Assembly: GCA_013396915.1 (NCBI GenBank)
Contig: VWZL01002832.1
Coordinates: forward strand, 64,428-128,427
Source: Stercorarius parasiticus
Lineage: Eukaryota > Chordata > Aves > Charadriiformes > Stercorariidae
Reading direction: 5' to 3'
DNA: 64,000 nucleotides
Below, piece by piece: positions 1-11,766 of this stretch. Every line of letters begins with the position of its first letter. The first letter of the stretch is position 1. Made by a program: the position numbers and the translations under genes. Under the pieces are notes generated by a model. The model did no database searches, had not been told where the DNA came from, and saw nothing but the letters and a program-made list of their open reading frames with translations.

Positions 1-451
1 CTGGAGAGAGTCCAGCGGAGGCTACAAATATGACCAAGAGACTAGAGCACCTCTCTGATGAGGAAAGGCTGAGAGACCTGGGTCTGTTTAGCCTGGAGAA
101 GAGAAGATTGAGAGAGGATCTCACCAATGCTTTTCAATATCTAAAGGGGGGGTGTCAAGAAGATGGGTCCAGACTCTTTTCAGTGGTGCCTGGTGACAGG
201 ACAAGGGGCAACGGGCACAAACTGGAACACAGGAAATTCCATCTCAACATGAGGAAAAACTTCTTTCCTTTGAGGGTGCCAGAGCACTGGAACAGGTTGC
301 CCAGGGAGGTGGTGGAGCCTCCTTCTCTGGAGATCTCAAATACAGCCTGGATGAGTTCCTGTGTAATCTGCTCTAGGTAACCCTGCTTTGGGAGGAGGGT
401 TGGACTAGATGATCTCTGAAGGTCGCTTCGAACCCCTGCCATTCTGTGATT
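1..451 (+). mobile_element. CR1 LINE, 3' fragment
   Basis: The stretch reads as the 3' end of an avian CR1 retrotransposon in sense orientation. It contains decayed remnants of the end of ORF2 (frames resembling [11 protein letters not shown] and [18 protein letters not shown]). These are followed by the short UTR with GGTTGGACTAGATGATCTC and a terminal ATTCTGTGATTC at 440-451. The left part is cut by the window edge. Frames are broken, so it is a dead copy. The 116-aa frame at 30-380 is this remnant and not a gene. Confidence 0.9.
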
Positions 452-3400
452 CAGCTGTTGCATCAACAAGATGTGGCACGATATCACGAGGACCACAGTA
501 ACTGGATGCTCTGAGGTTGCCACACCTGGAAGCCACCCATCTCACACTTTTGTGGCTGCTGAATTTATTCGCATCCTTTTCTAGGTGCAGCAAACCCTCC
601 CCAAATCTTGCATTGGCTTTCGTCGCTGCAAGTATATTTGGTCTTTGCTTGGACAATGTTTTCATGGCGATTCCTGCAAACCCACAGTTTGCAGGCTACG
701 TACACTTGGACCACCATTGAGAGGGATTTTTAGCTCCTGCCATCTTCCTACAGCAAGCCAAAACCTCCTGTTGAAGCCAGGACTGACACAAGGCTGTGTC
801 CCTTCTCCCAGCATCTCTGCTGAGGGTAGCAGTGGCAACGGGGATGGATCAGCTGGGAAAGCCTTCAGTGCAGAGCGAATGAACCGGCGTCGAAATGGTA
901 GCACGGGGCCAGCCCTTAAACCACTATCTGACTTCAGCCCTTTGCATTTATTTACAAAAAAATGTGCCTGGGTAGGTGCTGTCAGAGTTGCGGTGACCCA
1001 GCTATCTGGTCAAAGGCCTGCAGGGAGCCGGGAGATAGAGCAGGTTAACGTTTAACCCGTGGGGACTGTAAACCAGCCCCGGGGCTGCTGAACCTTTGGA
1101 GTTTGATATGATGATTAGGGAATAACCGGAGTGACACGTCGCAAACTCTCCATAATCAAGGAGACCTTATTCCCCGGCGGTGATCTCCAAAATTTCTCAG
1201 GTATGCAGCTGCTCATCCTACCCTGAGGTTTGGGGCGCGGAGACTGGGGCCTTTGCGAAAAAGGGCTTTTGGCTGGGATGGGGAAGGAGCAGCTCCATCG
1301 CACGCCTTTCCCCGCACCCCAACAGTGCCCCATCATCAAATTTATGCCTGGGGTGCTGCCCAACAATGGTGGGGCCGGACCGCTGGGGCTGGGACCCCCC
1401 TGCACCGTGCGGCTGGACCCAGGCACTGGCACAGCCCTGCACTGCTCGCCTTGGTGTTTTGATGAGCAAGGTGGGGAGAGTTGGGCTCCTCGGGGGCCTT
1501 GGTGTAATTTCTGCCCAGCAGCGGCAACAAGGAGCTTTTTTTACTGCTTTCCCCCTGCCGATCGCTGGCAGTTGCCAGAAAGCGAAGCCAGACAAGGTGG
1601 AGGGGGGAGGAGGGATTTTCCGTGCGATAATTCGGTCTTGATTTGTTAAAGCGCAACTTTCTAGGGCTAATCATTAGAGACCTTTCCAGACAACTTCTTA
1701 TTCCTCCTTCTCTTTGCAAAAGGTTGGTCTCCATATCAAAGGCAATCGCTGCTCCTAAAAAATCTCAGTTTTCCCTAATCTCTTCAAACTAGCAGGCTTT
1801 CTGCCCAATACATCATGCTTCTCTTAAGCTATTTTCCCTTGGTGAAACAGGGGGCTCGGGTGGGAGCAGGCGTGGGAGGGAGGTTGGCTTCAAAGCATCT
1901 GGCACGTGATGCTACAAATAAAACAGAGGGGACGGAGGCTGGGCTCAGCGTTAGGTGCCCTTCATCCTCAGAAAGAGATTTTTGGAGCACGTTGTGTGCA
2001 TTCGGTAACAGAGCTACAAAAGCTGTGCGGGAGGGGAAAGGTATTTCGAAGAGAGGAGTCACTTCCCAAGCAAAAGAGGCTGAGCAAAAATCTTGCCCTG
2101 TTATACATGAAATATTTTCCCGAGGCTCGTGTGCTGCAAAGCATGGAGCGCGTTTCCATCGCTTCGAATTTATCCCACTTTCCTGCAAATACCTACAAAT
2201 TCCTACTTTCTGGGGGATCACCTGAGCTGGAAATAAACCATATGCCCTGGAAAGCAAAGGGACTACAGCCTCGTGCTGCGTTGCTCAATCGGACTCCGTC
2301 CTGCAGCATGTCTCACCCCAGCAAAGAGCTAGTGGCAGCTCGTGAGGCTTCAAGTGTCTGTTTTTAGGAAGAATAGGAAGAATGCTTCGTGTTTTGTATA
2401 TGTATATGTATATATGAATATATATTGTTTGGAGACTGGAGGAAGGAAAAAAGCCCCAAAATCTTGACAAGCAAGCTGATAACCAAAACGAAAATAATTT
2501 CTCTAGTAAGTACCTATTTGGGTTATTAAGAGTTAAGAGTGAATATACTGATCCAGTCTTTTCAAAGGCTGTTACTCTTTCCAAGGAGAGGCTGCACTGA
2601 GGCAAGGGGGAGGGTGTTCCAGTGCAAAACGGCCTTCGTTAAATGAGTCCAAGTGGCTCAACACATTCAAACACGAAGGGGTATTGATCCGCACAGGATA
2701 AACACGGTTTCATTATCTCAGTCATGGAAACAGTAACTAGGTTTCCCTGAAAGGGCTGCGAAGGGGCAAGCTCAGGGTGCAAAAGCAGTGGGCGAAGAGA
2801 GCAGGGTCCGGCCGCAAATACCACCTTTCCTCCTCTCAACGAAAATCCCGGCATGGGAGACGTGCCTTGAATGGGGAAACCAACGCCCCCTTTTCCAAGC
2901 AAGTAACTCAAAAGCCAAGTAAAATCCACATTTTTTTGTGTAAAAGCTTCTGCATTTATCTTGCTCCTGGCTGGCTGCAGCAAAGCCGTAGGATCTGCCT
3001 ACAGTAGCTGGCAAGGAAACCACGTGTAGAAGTAGTCACGGAGAGGTGAATGAGTATTTTAACTTTGTTTCTTGTCAACATGGGGTTTGCTAGGCATAAG
3101 AGTACATTTTCTTGCCTTGGTGTTTTAGAGCTTTAGCAGAAACCTAAAATAAATGAGGGCATTCAGTGGAGACAGGAAAATCAAATCAAGTGATGCTCTG
3201 ATTTAAGGTAAAAGCCATACCTTCCTTTTCTAACAGTGTGGGCTTCATGATTCTGTGACCATGATAACTTGGTAGTATTGTTAAAAATTTGGTCAAAAAT
3301 GAGGATGAAATAGGATACACACCTGGGCAGTCTGCACCTCTGAAGGTTCTAATTTCAATATAAACATCTGAATAAAATGCAGCCTCTCCCCCCCTTTTTG

Positions 3401-4310
3401 TTTTCTTTTTAGCATAATGGTCATTATTAAGAGCAGCCATCTAAGGGTCAAACCCCTGAAAATGACTGAATTCCAGAACAATTATTTCTATTAAGTATGA
3501 TTGTTGGTTTGTTGTTTTTTTAATACAGCTGAAAATACTGCCTTAATTTGATGCAGTCATTCACACTTTCCAACAGCAGCCATGGAAGGGCAGTTTTCCC
3601 CCTGTGAAGGTGGATTTGCTAATTGATTAATGGCCCAGGGAACAAAGAAGAAGAGAAAGTAATCATGTTTCCCCGGGTCCCATGACAGCAGTTCTCCTCC
3701 CTTACACTTAATGATTAAAAAAGACAGCCCAGCACACTGGCACCGTTGCAAGGACTGAGGCTGATGCCTGGAATAAGGGGAAAGTGCTGAAATCTCACCA
3801 GTTTCAGAAATAAAACATCCCACTGTGACTTGTATCCTGGAAATAGTCTGGATGCACTGATGAATATGGACCCTTGGGTGGTGGAAGTGGGATAGTCCCC
3901 TGTCCAACAAGGTGTTTAGACATCCTCAGGTCAAGCGAGGTGGGAGAGAAGCAGGGAGTGTAGAGGTGCTTGGAAATTATAAGGGCTGGAAATTCTGTTT
4001 TACTGTGCTTGGGATTTGTTGTGTTGGGATTTATACCTCTTTAAAAAGAGGAGTGTGATTTCTGTTGCCATCCCAGGGAAACCCAACTGATGGAGGAAAG
4101 CTCTGTAGCAACGAGGCTTATAAATTAGCTGTGAATGACTTTGGGCTGATAATGAGTAGGAGGGACTTAATTTCTAATAGTGGTGCTATGAAACCGGACC
4201 CAGGTGGTGCATTGTGTCATCCACGTGCACATCCAAGCCCTGAGTGTGCAGCGTTGTCCATCCCTTGCCTCTGATGCTCCTCCTGAATCAGGAGTGGAGA
4301 CCCTCAGAGT
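452..4310. other. upstream non-coding DNA, no gene seen
   Basis: No conserved coding exon is recognisable on either strand. The overlapping frames at 1115-1740 lie in a GC-rich patch and overlap on both strands, as chance frames do. A short TATATG run lies near 2397-2430. Part of this interval could hold non-coding 5' exons or promoter elements of A1CF, but nothing marks them clearly. Confidence 0.5.
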
Positions 4311-4505
4311 AATTCAGGCTGGAGGCACCCTGGGGTGGGGGTCTCCATCTGGACCCGCTTCCAGCAGGACCAATGCTGGAGCGGCTGCAGGATGCCGCAG
4401 TCCAGGGAAGTCGGGGCATCGCTGGGGATGGGCATCCTCCACTGCTCGCATGGGGAAGGGCTGTTTCCTTGGGGCCAGCTGGGCTTTCTTCAAAGGCGGA
4501 GGTGT
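4311..4505 (-). repeat. GC-rich CR1-like fragment (copy A)
   Basis: It shares an ordered series of blocks with copies near 19500, 26728, 38780, 47340 and 59590: GGCTGGAGGCACC, a GGTGGGGGTCTCC block, a CCAGCAGGACCAATGCTGG block, CAGGGAAGTCGGGGCATC, and GGGGATGGGCATCC. On the opposite strand these blocks follow the order of the CR1 3' UTR (GGACATGGCCC, then AGCAACCTGCT, then GGTTGGAC). It lacks the ATTCTRTG tail. Assignment to CR1 is inference. Confidence 0.55.
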
Positions 4506-7500
4506 GTGGAAGCACTGGGCACAGATTAAAGCCAGATCATCATTAACAGACACCCCAAGAGCATGGCAACCAATTTTTCTGGCACTTCCCAAAAATGCGT
4601 GGAAGTCTCCAACACCAGATTTCGCCGTGGCTGTGATTAATACCTTGCACAACCTTGAACACTCTTGCTCCCTTATTCCTAGCAGATTGCTTGAGCATAA
4701 CCTGGAGGACATCAACGTCTAGACATGCTGGTCTAGAGCCTAAACAATTTGCAGGATGTCTTACGAGAAGAGCCCAGAAGAGCTCGCCTGGTCTTATCTA
4801 ATAAGGCAGAAGCCAAAGAGGGATATTGTTCCTGCTATAAATGCATCAGCCAGGGAGATGCCCTATTCCCATCCATCCCCCAGCCCCACGGCTGGTGCTT
4901 GCTGCTCAGTGTGAAACCATCACCTGGAGTGAGATGTTACTGGAAATTGCTCCTCCCTGGAGGAGAGGTGTGGAGATGTATGGCATATAAGGCTCCACAT
5001 GCAAATGCATCCAAAGCTGCAGCCGCTGAGACACCCACCCTGTAAGGGAAGTGCAGCATGACATAGTGCAATTTGCGGGGGAAGAGGGGGGAGAAAAAAA
5101 GGCTCTTATACTACTCATCTATCTAGGTCGTGTCTGGGGACAGACTGGAAACCTCAGCCGCTATGGAAAGCCACCGAGGTTTGCCTGGCTGCAGTCCAGC
5201 CACTTTCCCGGCAGGGAGAGGAGATGCTGCCGGCGCGGGGCAATGTGCCTGCCTCTGCGCTCCGGCACCCGCAGTGGCCTCCCCGTCGGGAAGCACCAAT
5301 ACACGTGATAGAGAAAAAAAATTATGAAACCCGAGGTGGTCAATATTAGAGATATCTGCAGAGCGTGGCCGTCCCTTTTTGTCCTTGCCTCTGCGCTGGC
5401 CTTTGGGTACATTAGGATGGTCCAGCTACGAGGGCTAACAGAGACTCAAGGAGTACTGTGCAAATTTGCACTGACCCCAGTGCTGCAATGTGGTTGCTCA
5501 AACCCCTGATGAAACCAGGATGAAGCAAAAGCAAAATGTAAGGGGACAAATTTGCAGCTTTTCTCTATAGGGTGTCTCCGGCCAGGCAGGGGAGGATGCA
5601 AAACCAATTTGGGTTTTAAGTGGGTTTTTTTGAACAACCGGTTTTTCCTTCTTGAGTGTCCAACTTGCCTTTGCCCAGCAGTGTGCTGATCCTGCCCCAT
5701 GCCGTGCTGAACCCCAGCTCCGGAGGAGTTGGCGGGCACAGAAAGCATGAGCGTTGGCGGGCACAGAATGCATGAGCATTGACGGGTTTTTGCTGCCACC
5801 CTCAGCAAGGGCAAAAAAACCAAAACCATAGTCGGGCTCCAGTTGCTGCAGAAAACACTCATTTTGGAATTAGAGACAGGAGAGAGCTATTGCATGGGAC
5901 AGTCCGTCTCTCAGCCGCTGCATCTTGATAGTAATTAAAACACCAGAGAACCTGGAAGCATGGCAAAAAAAAAAAAAAATCAGAAGCATCTCACAAACCT
6001 CGCAATAAATAGTTCCAAAATCTGGCATTACAGAGATGTGTCCATTTCCAAGTATTTAAGTCGTGGCCTCTGGAGCTCAGTGTGGCAAAGCCCAAGTGAC
6101 ACAAGGCTGAGATTCTCCAAACAACTGGGCTTGTGCCCCATTTTGTCACTAAGAATAATCCATATATTTAAATTTAAAGCACCTGTTTAAGTCTTCCAAG
6201 ATACAGAGATATAGGAGCACAGAGCAAGTAATGTCCAAAGGCGAAGTGGCCAGCCTCAAACCTTAGGTCTTCCCCCAATGAGCCCCAAAAGAGGCATGTG
6301 CTAATAAAATATTTTTGTGCTAAACAGACGGTTATTGAAAAAGGCTTTTTCTGTTATTTCCACAGCATCTTGGCACACTCAGAAAATGTGCCTTGGTCCG
6401 ATATGTGTTGCACTTCTTTATCTGCATTTCTTTACGTGCAATGCTCATGTTATGTGCGCCGAAAGACCTGCTGTACGGTGAGATTGTTTAGGGTTCTCTC
6501 CCGAAGATTTGGCATCGTCTCAGGGCGCAGCCACGGCAATTCATCCTCCTTCCACCTGTCTGTCTCCCCCTTTGGATCCTCCAGATTTCCCTTCTCCCCC
6601 ATCCAGCGTCTCCACCACCATCCCGTGCCCTTCCCCATCCTTTTGGTCCTGTTTGCTCTCCGAGCAAGCCTGGGAGTTATCATCACCTTTTGTTGCCTCA
6701 ACGTTTGTAAAATTGAAAGCAATTTAAAGAAATGATCATTTTGGATGACAGGATTTGGTCCTACCAGCCCACTGCACATGCCCTGGCTATGAGAGCCCAA
6801 GGAGACAACTGGTTTTACTCTTGCTGGTGTTCAGCATCAGCCCACCATCACGAGTCCTCAAGCTCAATGTTGCACCTGCAGACCCTGTTTCTATGCCTGG
6901 CTCATACAAATGTTTTTTGCACAAGGTCAAAGCTCAGTGTGCAGGAAAAATGGGGCAGCCTGAAATTATAGGCAGCAAGTCCACCTTATAAATGCCCCTT
7001 TGCCAGTGCGTAACCCAATTCAGATTCGGATTCAAGCTTTATGGTGTTTTCAACCCAAGCCCAAAACTTAAAAAAAATCATCTTTAATTAGATATGACCT
7101 AAAACTACAGCTCTGAATCAAAACATCTGAACCCAAGGTTGTCCCAGTCCTGGACCTAGATACAGACCTGAAGTTTTCCAATGTTCTCGATAGGCAAAAT
7201 CTGGACCTAAGTCTTGTTTCTCATAAAGTACCAGACACGGCTTGTACGAGGTTCCTTTCCCAGCATCAGCAGGATGCAATGGCACGAAGCGCTCGCTGTT
7301 GTGTACCCGGCACAGGATTAGGCATCTTACATGTGCTTCCCTCCTAAGACACACGCACCGATACGTTACAATGTCCCTCTGCGTCTCACTGGGCTGCTCT
7401 CCAAAAATCTGACTGTGGGTTTAAGTGTTGTTTATTTTCATGCTACAAGTAAGAGGGGGATATTTTTGCTTTTTCCACCATCTGTGGTGTTTTGTTTTGG

Positions 7501-7615
7501 TTTTATCTCAAAATGACTGATTTAGGAAGAATGATCCTGTTAACTTTCTCAGGAGGGTGGACTTTCTCCTCCTAGCCATGTTAATTTATTTAATTTATCT
7601 TAAATTTGATTGCAG
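4506..7615. other. 5' flank of A1CF, no coding exon seen
   Basis: No conserved protein frame is visible. A CpG-bearing GC-rich patch lies at 5160-5310. A TATAAGG string with an ATGCAAAT octamer lies at 4986-5006. Either could belong to a promoter, but there is no transcript evidence. A 25-bp duplication lies at 5728-5777. Confidence 0.4.
5728..5777. repeat. 25-bp direct duplication
   Basis: Two adjacent copies of a 25-base unit that begins GTTGGCGGGCACAGAA and ends GCATGAGC. They differ at one base. A shorter decayed third start (ATTGACGGG) follows. Confidence 0.85.
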
Positions 7616-7660
7616 TGAGCACCCCTAATTAACCTGATTTTTTGCTGGTAATCACTCACA
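7616..7660 (+). promoter_or_regulatory. A1CF: A1CF 5' UTR part of first coding exon
   Basis: A TTGATTGCAG acceptor ends at 7615, so the exon probably begins at 7616 with 45 bases of leader. The start codon context is ACAATGG, with A at -3 and G at +4, which is a strong initiation context. No upstream ATG lies in this leader. The existence of an upstream non-coding exon is inferred. Confidence 0.6.
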
Positions 7661-7759
7661 ATGGAATCAAATCACAAATCCGGGGATGGATTGACCGGCA
7701 CACAGAAAGAAGCCGCCCTCCGTGCATTAATTCAGCGAACGGGATATAATTTGATCCAG
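7661..7759 (+). CDS. A1CF: A1CF coding exon 1 (residues 1-33)
   Basis: Begins MESNHKSGDG and ends TGYNLIQ, nearly identical to the mammalian A1CF N-terminus. 99 bases, ending in phase 0 at CAG before a GTAGGA donor. The ATG is the first in the exon and matches the known start. Confidence 0.95.
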
Positions 7760-9913
7760 GTAGGAACTCGCAGTCACATCCTTTTCTGCGCAGTGTCTGG
7801 CTTCATCCTGAAGCGATGCGTTATAGTGGGGGCTTCAGCAGAAAATCTGTACACATGAAGCGCTCCTTGCTCATTCTTCTCTCTGTTTTTCTCTAACGTA
7901 TGTGCTGCACATAGCTATGTGTGATAGATGCTGTCTATTATGAAGTGGGATCTTATTTCTCTGGGAATTCTTTGCCCAAATTATGATAAGGGTGGAAAAA
8001 AACCCCTGAACATTGCTAAATGTTGGGAAAGGTTGGGATTGCTGTCTCAAAGCCATGGCTGCAGTGGTAGCATAGCAAAGAAAATCCACTAAACAAAGTT
8101 TCAGAAGAGCGTAGGTCCAGAGTTGGCTGTAGGCAGTCCAACACGTCACCACCAGATCTGTCTTTTGTACAGATCCTTGCACACATACAAGTGCATGTGA
8201 GGCAGGTGCCTCACCTGCCCAAACACCAAAGGTTTGTTCCCAGTTTAGTCTTCAAGGTCTCCAAGTACAAAGCCTCCTCTGGTTAGGGCATTAGGGAGAC
8301 TGGGCATGTCCTTCAAAAGCCATCAGAAAAATACTTTCTCAGTCAGCATGACCAAAACAAGCTGATTTTTCAAAAGCATTGGGTACTATTATGACCAACC
8401 TTGCATCCTGGAAGAAGTGACTGAAAACCGTGAAGTTTTGGCATGCGGCTGCCTTGAACTTTGCCTTGCTTTGTGTAGCGCTAGAGGGCACAACAGCCCA
8501 AAGCAAAAAATAAGACCCCTGGGAAAAAGCATTTTCCTATAGCCCTTAATCCTGTGTGCGCCCCAGAACCAGACCAGAAGCTGGGTTTGTTGCCCTTGAG
8601 GAGGCTTTCTGCTGTACCTGACCCAGAAGATGAATAACTTCTCTATGTCTTATATTTACTATGGCTTGCTTTATCCTGGTCTTCGGTTTTTCATACTGTC
8701 ACATCTGGCTATAGCTCATTTCTAAACCACAGATTTCAAGCCCCAGCACCCACACACCCCCCAACATCTTTTTTCTCCTTACCTTTTCCACTCAAAGCTT
8801 ACCATTTTGTTTTTATTTTTTTTCCCCCCTAATTTCCTTTTCCACATCTCCTTGGGCTTTTCTTCTAACCTATCTATTGGTGCAGCCAAACACCTTCCTC
8901 CTCAATGCATGCCAGGGTCTCTCTTCTTTGTGAAGATGACAATGAAGTCCTCCTTCCCCCTAGATGCTTTGCCAAGATGAATTTGCTGAGATGCAGCCTT
9001 CAAGTCACAAACAAAGCTAATGCAGACTAAGGGAAGGTTTTATGTCTTGCTGTGCCTCCTCACACACCACCTCCCACATACATTGACAAAATGAAAAAAA
9101 AAGAGAACTGTTTGATTGATTCTCTCTCACTTGTCTTAAAGTGGGACAGTAAGACTCCTCTGGCCATTTTCAGACCATCCTTGATGAGCTCAGCATTCCT
9201 ACAAGTGATCAGCTTCTTCCAGCTGACACACCAGTGGAAATCGCAGATGACCGCAACAACACAAAACACAACCATCACTTTTTGTCTTCAGCTGCTGAAT
9301 AGCTCAAGAGATGGAAAAATGCCATGCCAGCAATGTGCTCAGTTCAGCCAAACCAGGGGCAGAAAAATAGCCTGAAACTTCATGGTCTTCCTGTTAGATT
9401 TGTTATAAGAATTCATTCATAAATTCAAATGTTCCCATGATTCCACCACTATGCTGAAAACATTCACAAAACAGGAATGAGCATGGATAATCCAGGGCCT
9501 GTTAGAGGCTTGGGAAAACTGAAAGGTCTTGTGGTATGTTCTTATTTTCCTGCAAGGATCTTTGTTTGCTTATGTGCTTTAAGCCTTCCTCTTAAGTCAG
9601 ACGAATGGGCATTCACTTGCCTGGAATAATCACAGAGTGGGAAATTACTAGACAAATTATCAGAGAGATAAAAATAGAAAAATGACCAGAGTCCCAGCTC
9701 CCTCTGGGAGCAGGGCATTGCTGCAGGACAGCAGGGAGAGGGAAGGGGAGAAAGGAAGGAGGCAGAAGGAACGGAAGGAAGGAAGGAAGGAAGGAAAGAA
9801 AAAGAGAGAAAGAGAAGGAGAAAGAAAGGAAGAAAGAGAAAGAGAGAAAGGGAGAGAGAAAGAAAGAGAGAAAGAGAGAAAGGGAGAGAGAAAGAAAGAG
9901 AGAAAGAAAGAAA

Positions 9914-9961
<48 letters not shown>

Positions 9962-9979
9962 AAAATAAATAAATAAATA

Positions 9980-10027
<48 letters not shown>

Positions 10028-10037
10028 AAAATAAATA

Positions 10038-10069
<32 letters not shown>

Positions 10070-11289
10070 AAAGAGAGAAAGAGAAAAATACAGGAAAGAT
10101 GATTAAAAATGGGAGAGGAGAACAGAGACACACTCACCTGGGTAAAACATAGCAAAAAGGTGAAATATTGGCTGGTCTTCACATCTTTGAGTATCATTCG
10201 GGGTCAAGCCTTTCTTCATGCCTGAAGAAACTCCTGGGTAGGCAGGCGTCATCTCTTGTCTGTCACATGGCCTGCCACCGTCAATGGTCCTCCTCTGTGC
10301 CCCCTGTGGGCCTTCTTCTGTCATCTCCTCTGGCCAAACCTCCTCTCCTGCTGGGCTCCCTCTGAAATGCCTGGCACAGTTAGAGAAAGGGCTTCACCGC
10401 TCCTGGGTGCAGGAAGGGGTGGGTTTTGGGGTGCACCATTTTTCTATGACCATCTCTAAGCCCAGGTCCTCACCACGCCTTGTGCCAAGCATTACTACCT
10501 CTTCACTAAGCCCAACTGCTGGCACAAACATCTTTTTTCAAGGGCATTGAGCAGCTTCAGTATCACCTACTGCCAATGATGCCTTGGGCTCCATGGTTGG
10601 CCCCTTTCACTCTGTCCATGTCTCTCTCCAAATTTCTGCCTTCATCCCCAGTTTTCCACCTATGCTAGCGCTTTCTGAGGTCCAGATGCCTTCTGCTTTT
10701 GGAAAGTCCTTCTGCTTTCAAATGTGATCCTTCTGGTATCTTTTCTTTGGTCTGTATTGGAAGCTCTCTATCAGTTACTAAAATAAGAGGCGATATCATT
10801 GCTAATAAATGTTTACGATTGGATGAAGAATCATGACAAGTTATAAATTTTGCAAGTGTTATATTAAACAGTCTGCAACTAACACACATTCTACAGAGAT
10901 TCAGCTCCCATAGCCAAGAAGACCTACATTTTCCAAGGAGGTCTTTCACTGTGTCTGTCTTGGACATCTGAAGTAGCAATTGAGTTGCAGAGCATACACT
11001 TGTGCATGTTCCTTAGCAAAACTCTACTAGGTATGAATCAGACCTTTCTCCAGCACATCATCAGCATACTAACTGGGATATCAAAGCCTTTCAGTAGATA
11101 TGGCAGTGGGGTAGCCAATGCACACTACGTTATCTCTGACGAGTCTGTAAAGAGTTGCTCCTTGCAGGGAAGGAGGGCATTACCACTGGTAACGGAGTGT
11201 GTCCAGAGTGTCATTCCCTGGGAAGGGGTTGGTTACATCCACATTTTAAATCTACAACTAACCCATCCTTTTATTTTTCTCCATGGCAG
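7760..11289 (+). other. A1CF: A1CF intron 1
   Basis: A GT-AG intron of 3.5 kb with no internal coding exon seen. It carries the purine GAAA tract at 9727-10092. The remainder looks like unique intronic DNA. Confidence 0.85.
9727..10092 (+). repeat. GAAA/GGAA purine-rich microsatellite
   Basis: About 360 bases of almost pure purine on the + strand. It opens with GGAA units (around 9770-9800) and passes through GAGA-rich segments. Long GAAA runs are interrupted by AAATAAATAAA islands at about 9962-9980 and 10029-10038. The Phe/Leu/Ser-rich and Lys/Glu/Arg-rich frames over it on either strand are artefacts of the repeat. Confidence 0.97.
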
Positions 11290-11424
11290 GAAAATGGGCA
11301 GAGGAAATATGGAGGCCCACCACCTGGCTGGGATGGCCCTCCGCCGGAAAGGGGGTGTGAGATCTTTATTGGAAAACTGCCCCGAGACCTCTTTGAAGAT
11401 GAACTTATACCACTGTGTGAAAAA
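11290..11424 (+). CDS. A1CF: A1CF coding exon 2 (residues 34-78)
   Basis: Begins [15 protein letters not shown] and contains RRM1 RNP2 ([18 protein letters not shown]). Acceptor CCATGGCAG, donor GTAAGA, phase 0 on both sides. 45 codons. The Gly-Pro stretch before RRM1 is typical of the A1CF/RBM47/HNRNPR group. Confidence 0.95.
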
Positions 11425-11635
11425 GTAAGACTTGATGGTGGGTAGTTGTATTGCAGAGGTTATTGATGAACAAAGCTGCATTTCAAGGCTGAACTGGAGA
11501 TGATTTGGCCCAGACTACCCTTGACTTGGTGGAGCTCTGATGTGATATATTCAAGGAAGCACCCAGTCTTGTTTAAACAGCTCCCACCTTGCTGCCAAAC
11601 TTCTCTTTCAGAATTACTTTTCTTTCTATTTGCAG

Positions 11636-11766
11636 ATTGGGAAAATCTACGAAATGAGAATGATGATGGACTTTAATGGCAACAACAGGGGCTATGCCTT
11701 TGTGACCTTCTCGAATAAACAGGAGGCAAAGAATGCAATAAAACAACTGAATAATTATGAAATTAG
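11636..11766 (+). CDS. A1CF: A1CF coding exon 3 (residues 79-122, RRM1 C-half)
   Basis: Encodes [15 protein letters not shown] and RNP1 NRGYAFVTF, ending EIR with the last codon split after two bases. Acceptor TATTTGCAG, donor GTAAGA. 131 bases. It is separated from exon 2 by an intron of only 211 bases. Confidence 0.95.

Noticed and set aside
30..665. Frames of 116, 122 and 86 residues
   Set aside because: Decayed CR1 ORF2 remnant, its antisense, and adjacent chance frame.
1115..1740. Cluster of overlapping 100-150 residue frames on both strands
   Set aside because: GC-rich DNA with few stops. Frames overlap on all strands, with no family resemblance or splice context.
9613..10197. Long frames of 194, 157 and 96 residues, Phe/Leu/Ser-rich or Lys/Glu/Arg-rich
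   Set aside because: They are six-frame readings of the GAAA microsatellite. There is no codon structure or domain.
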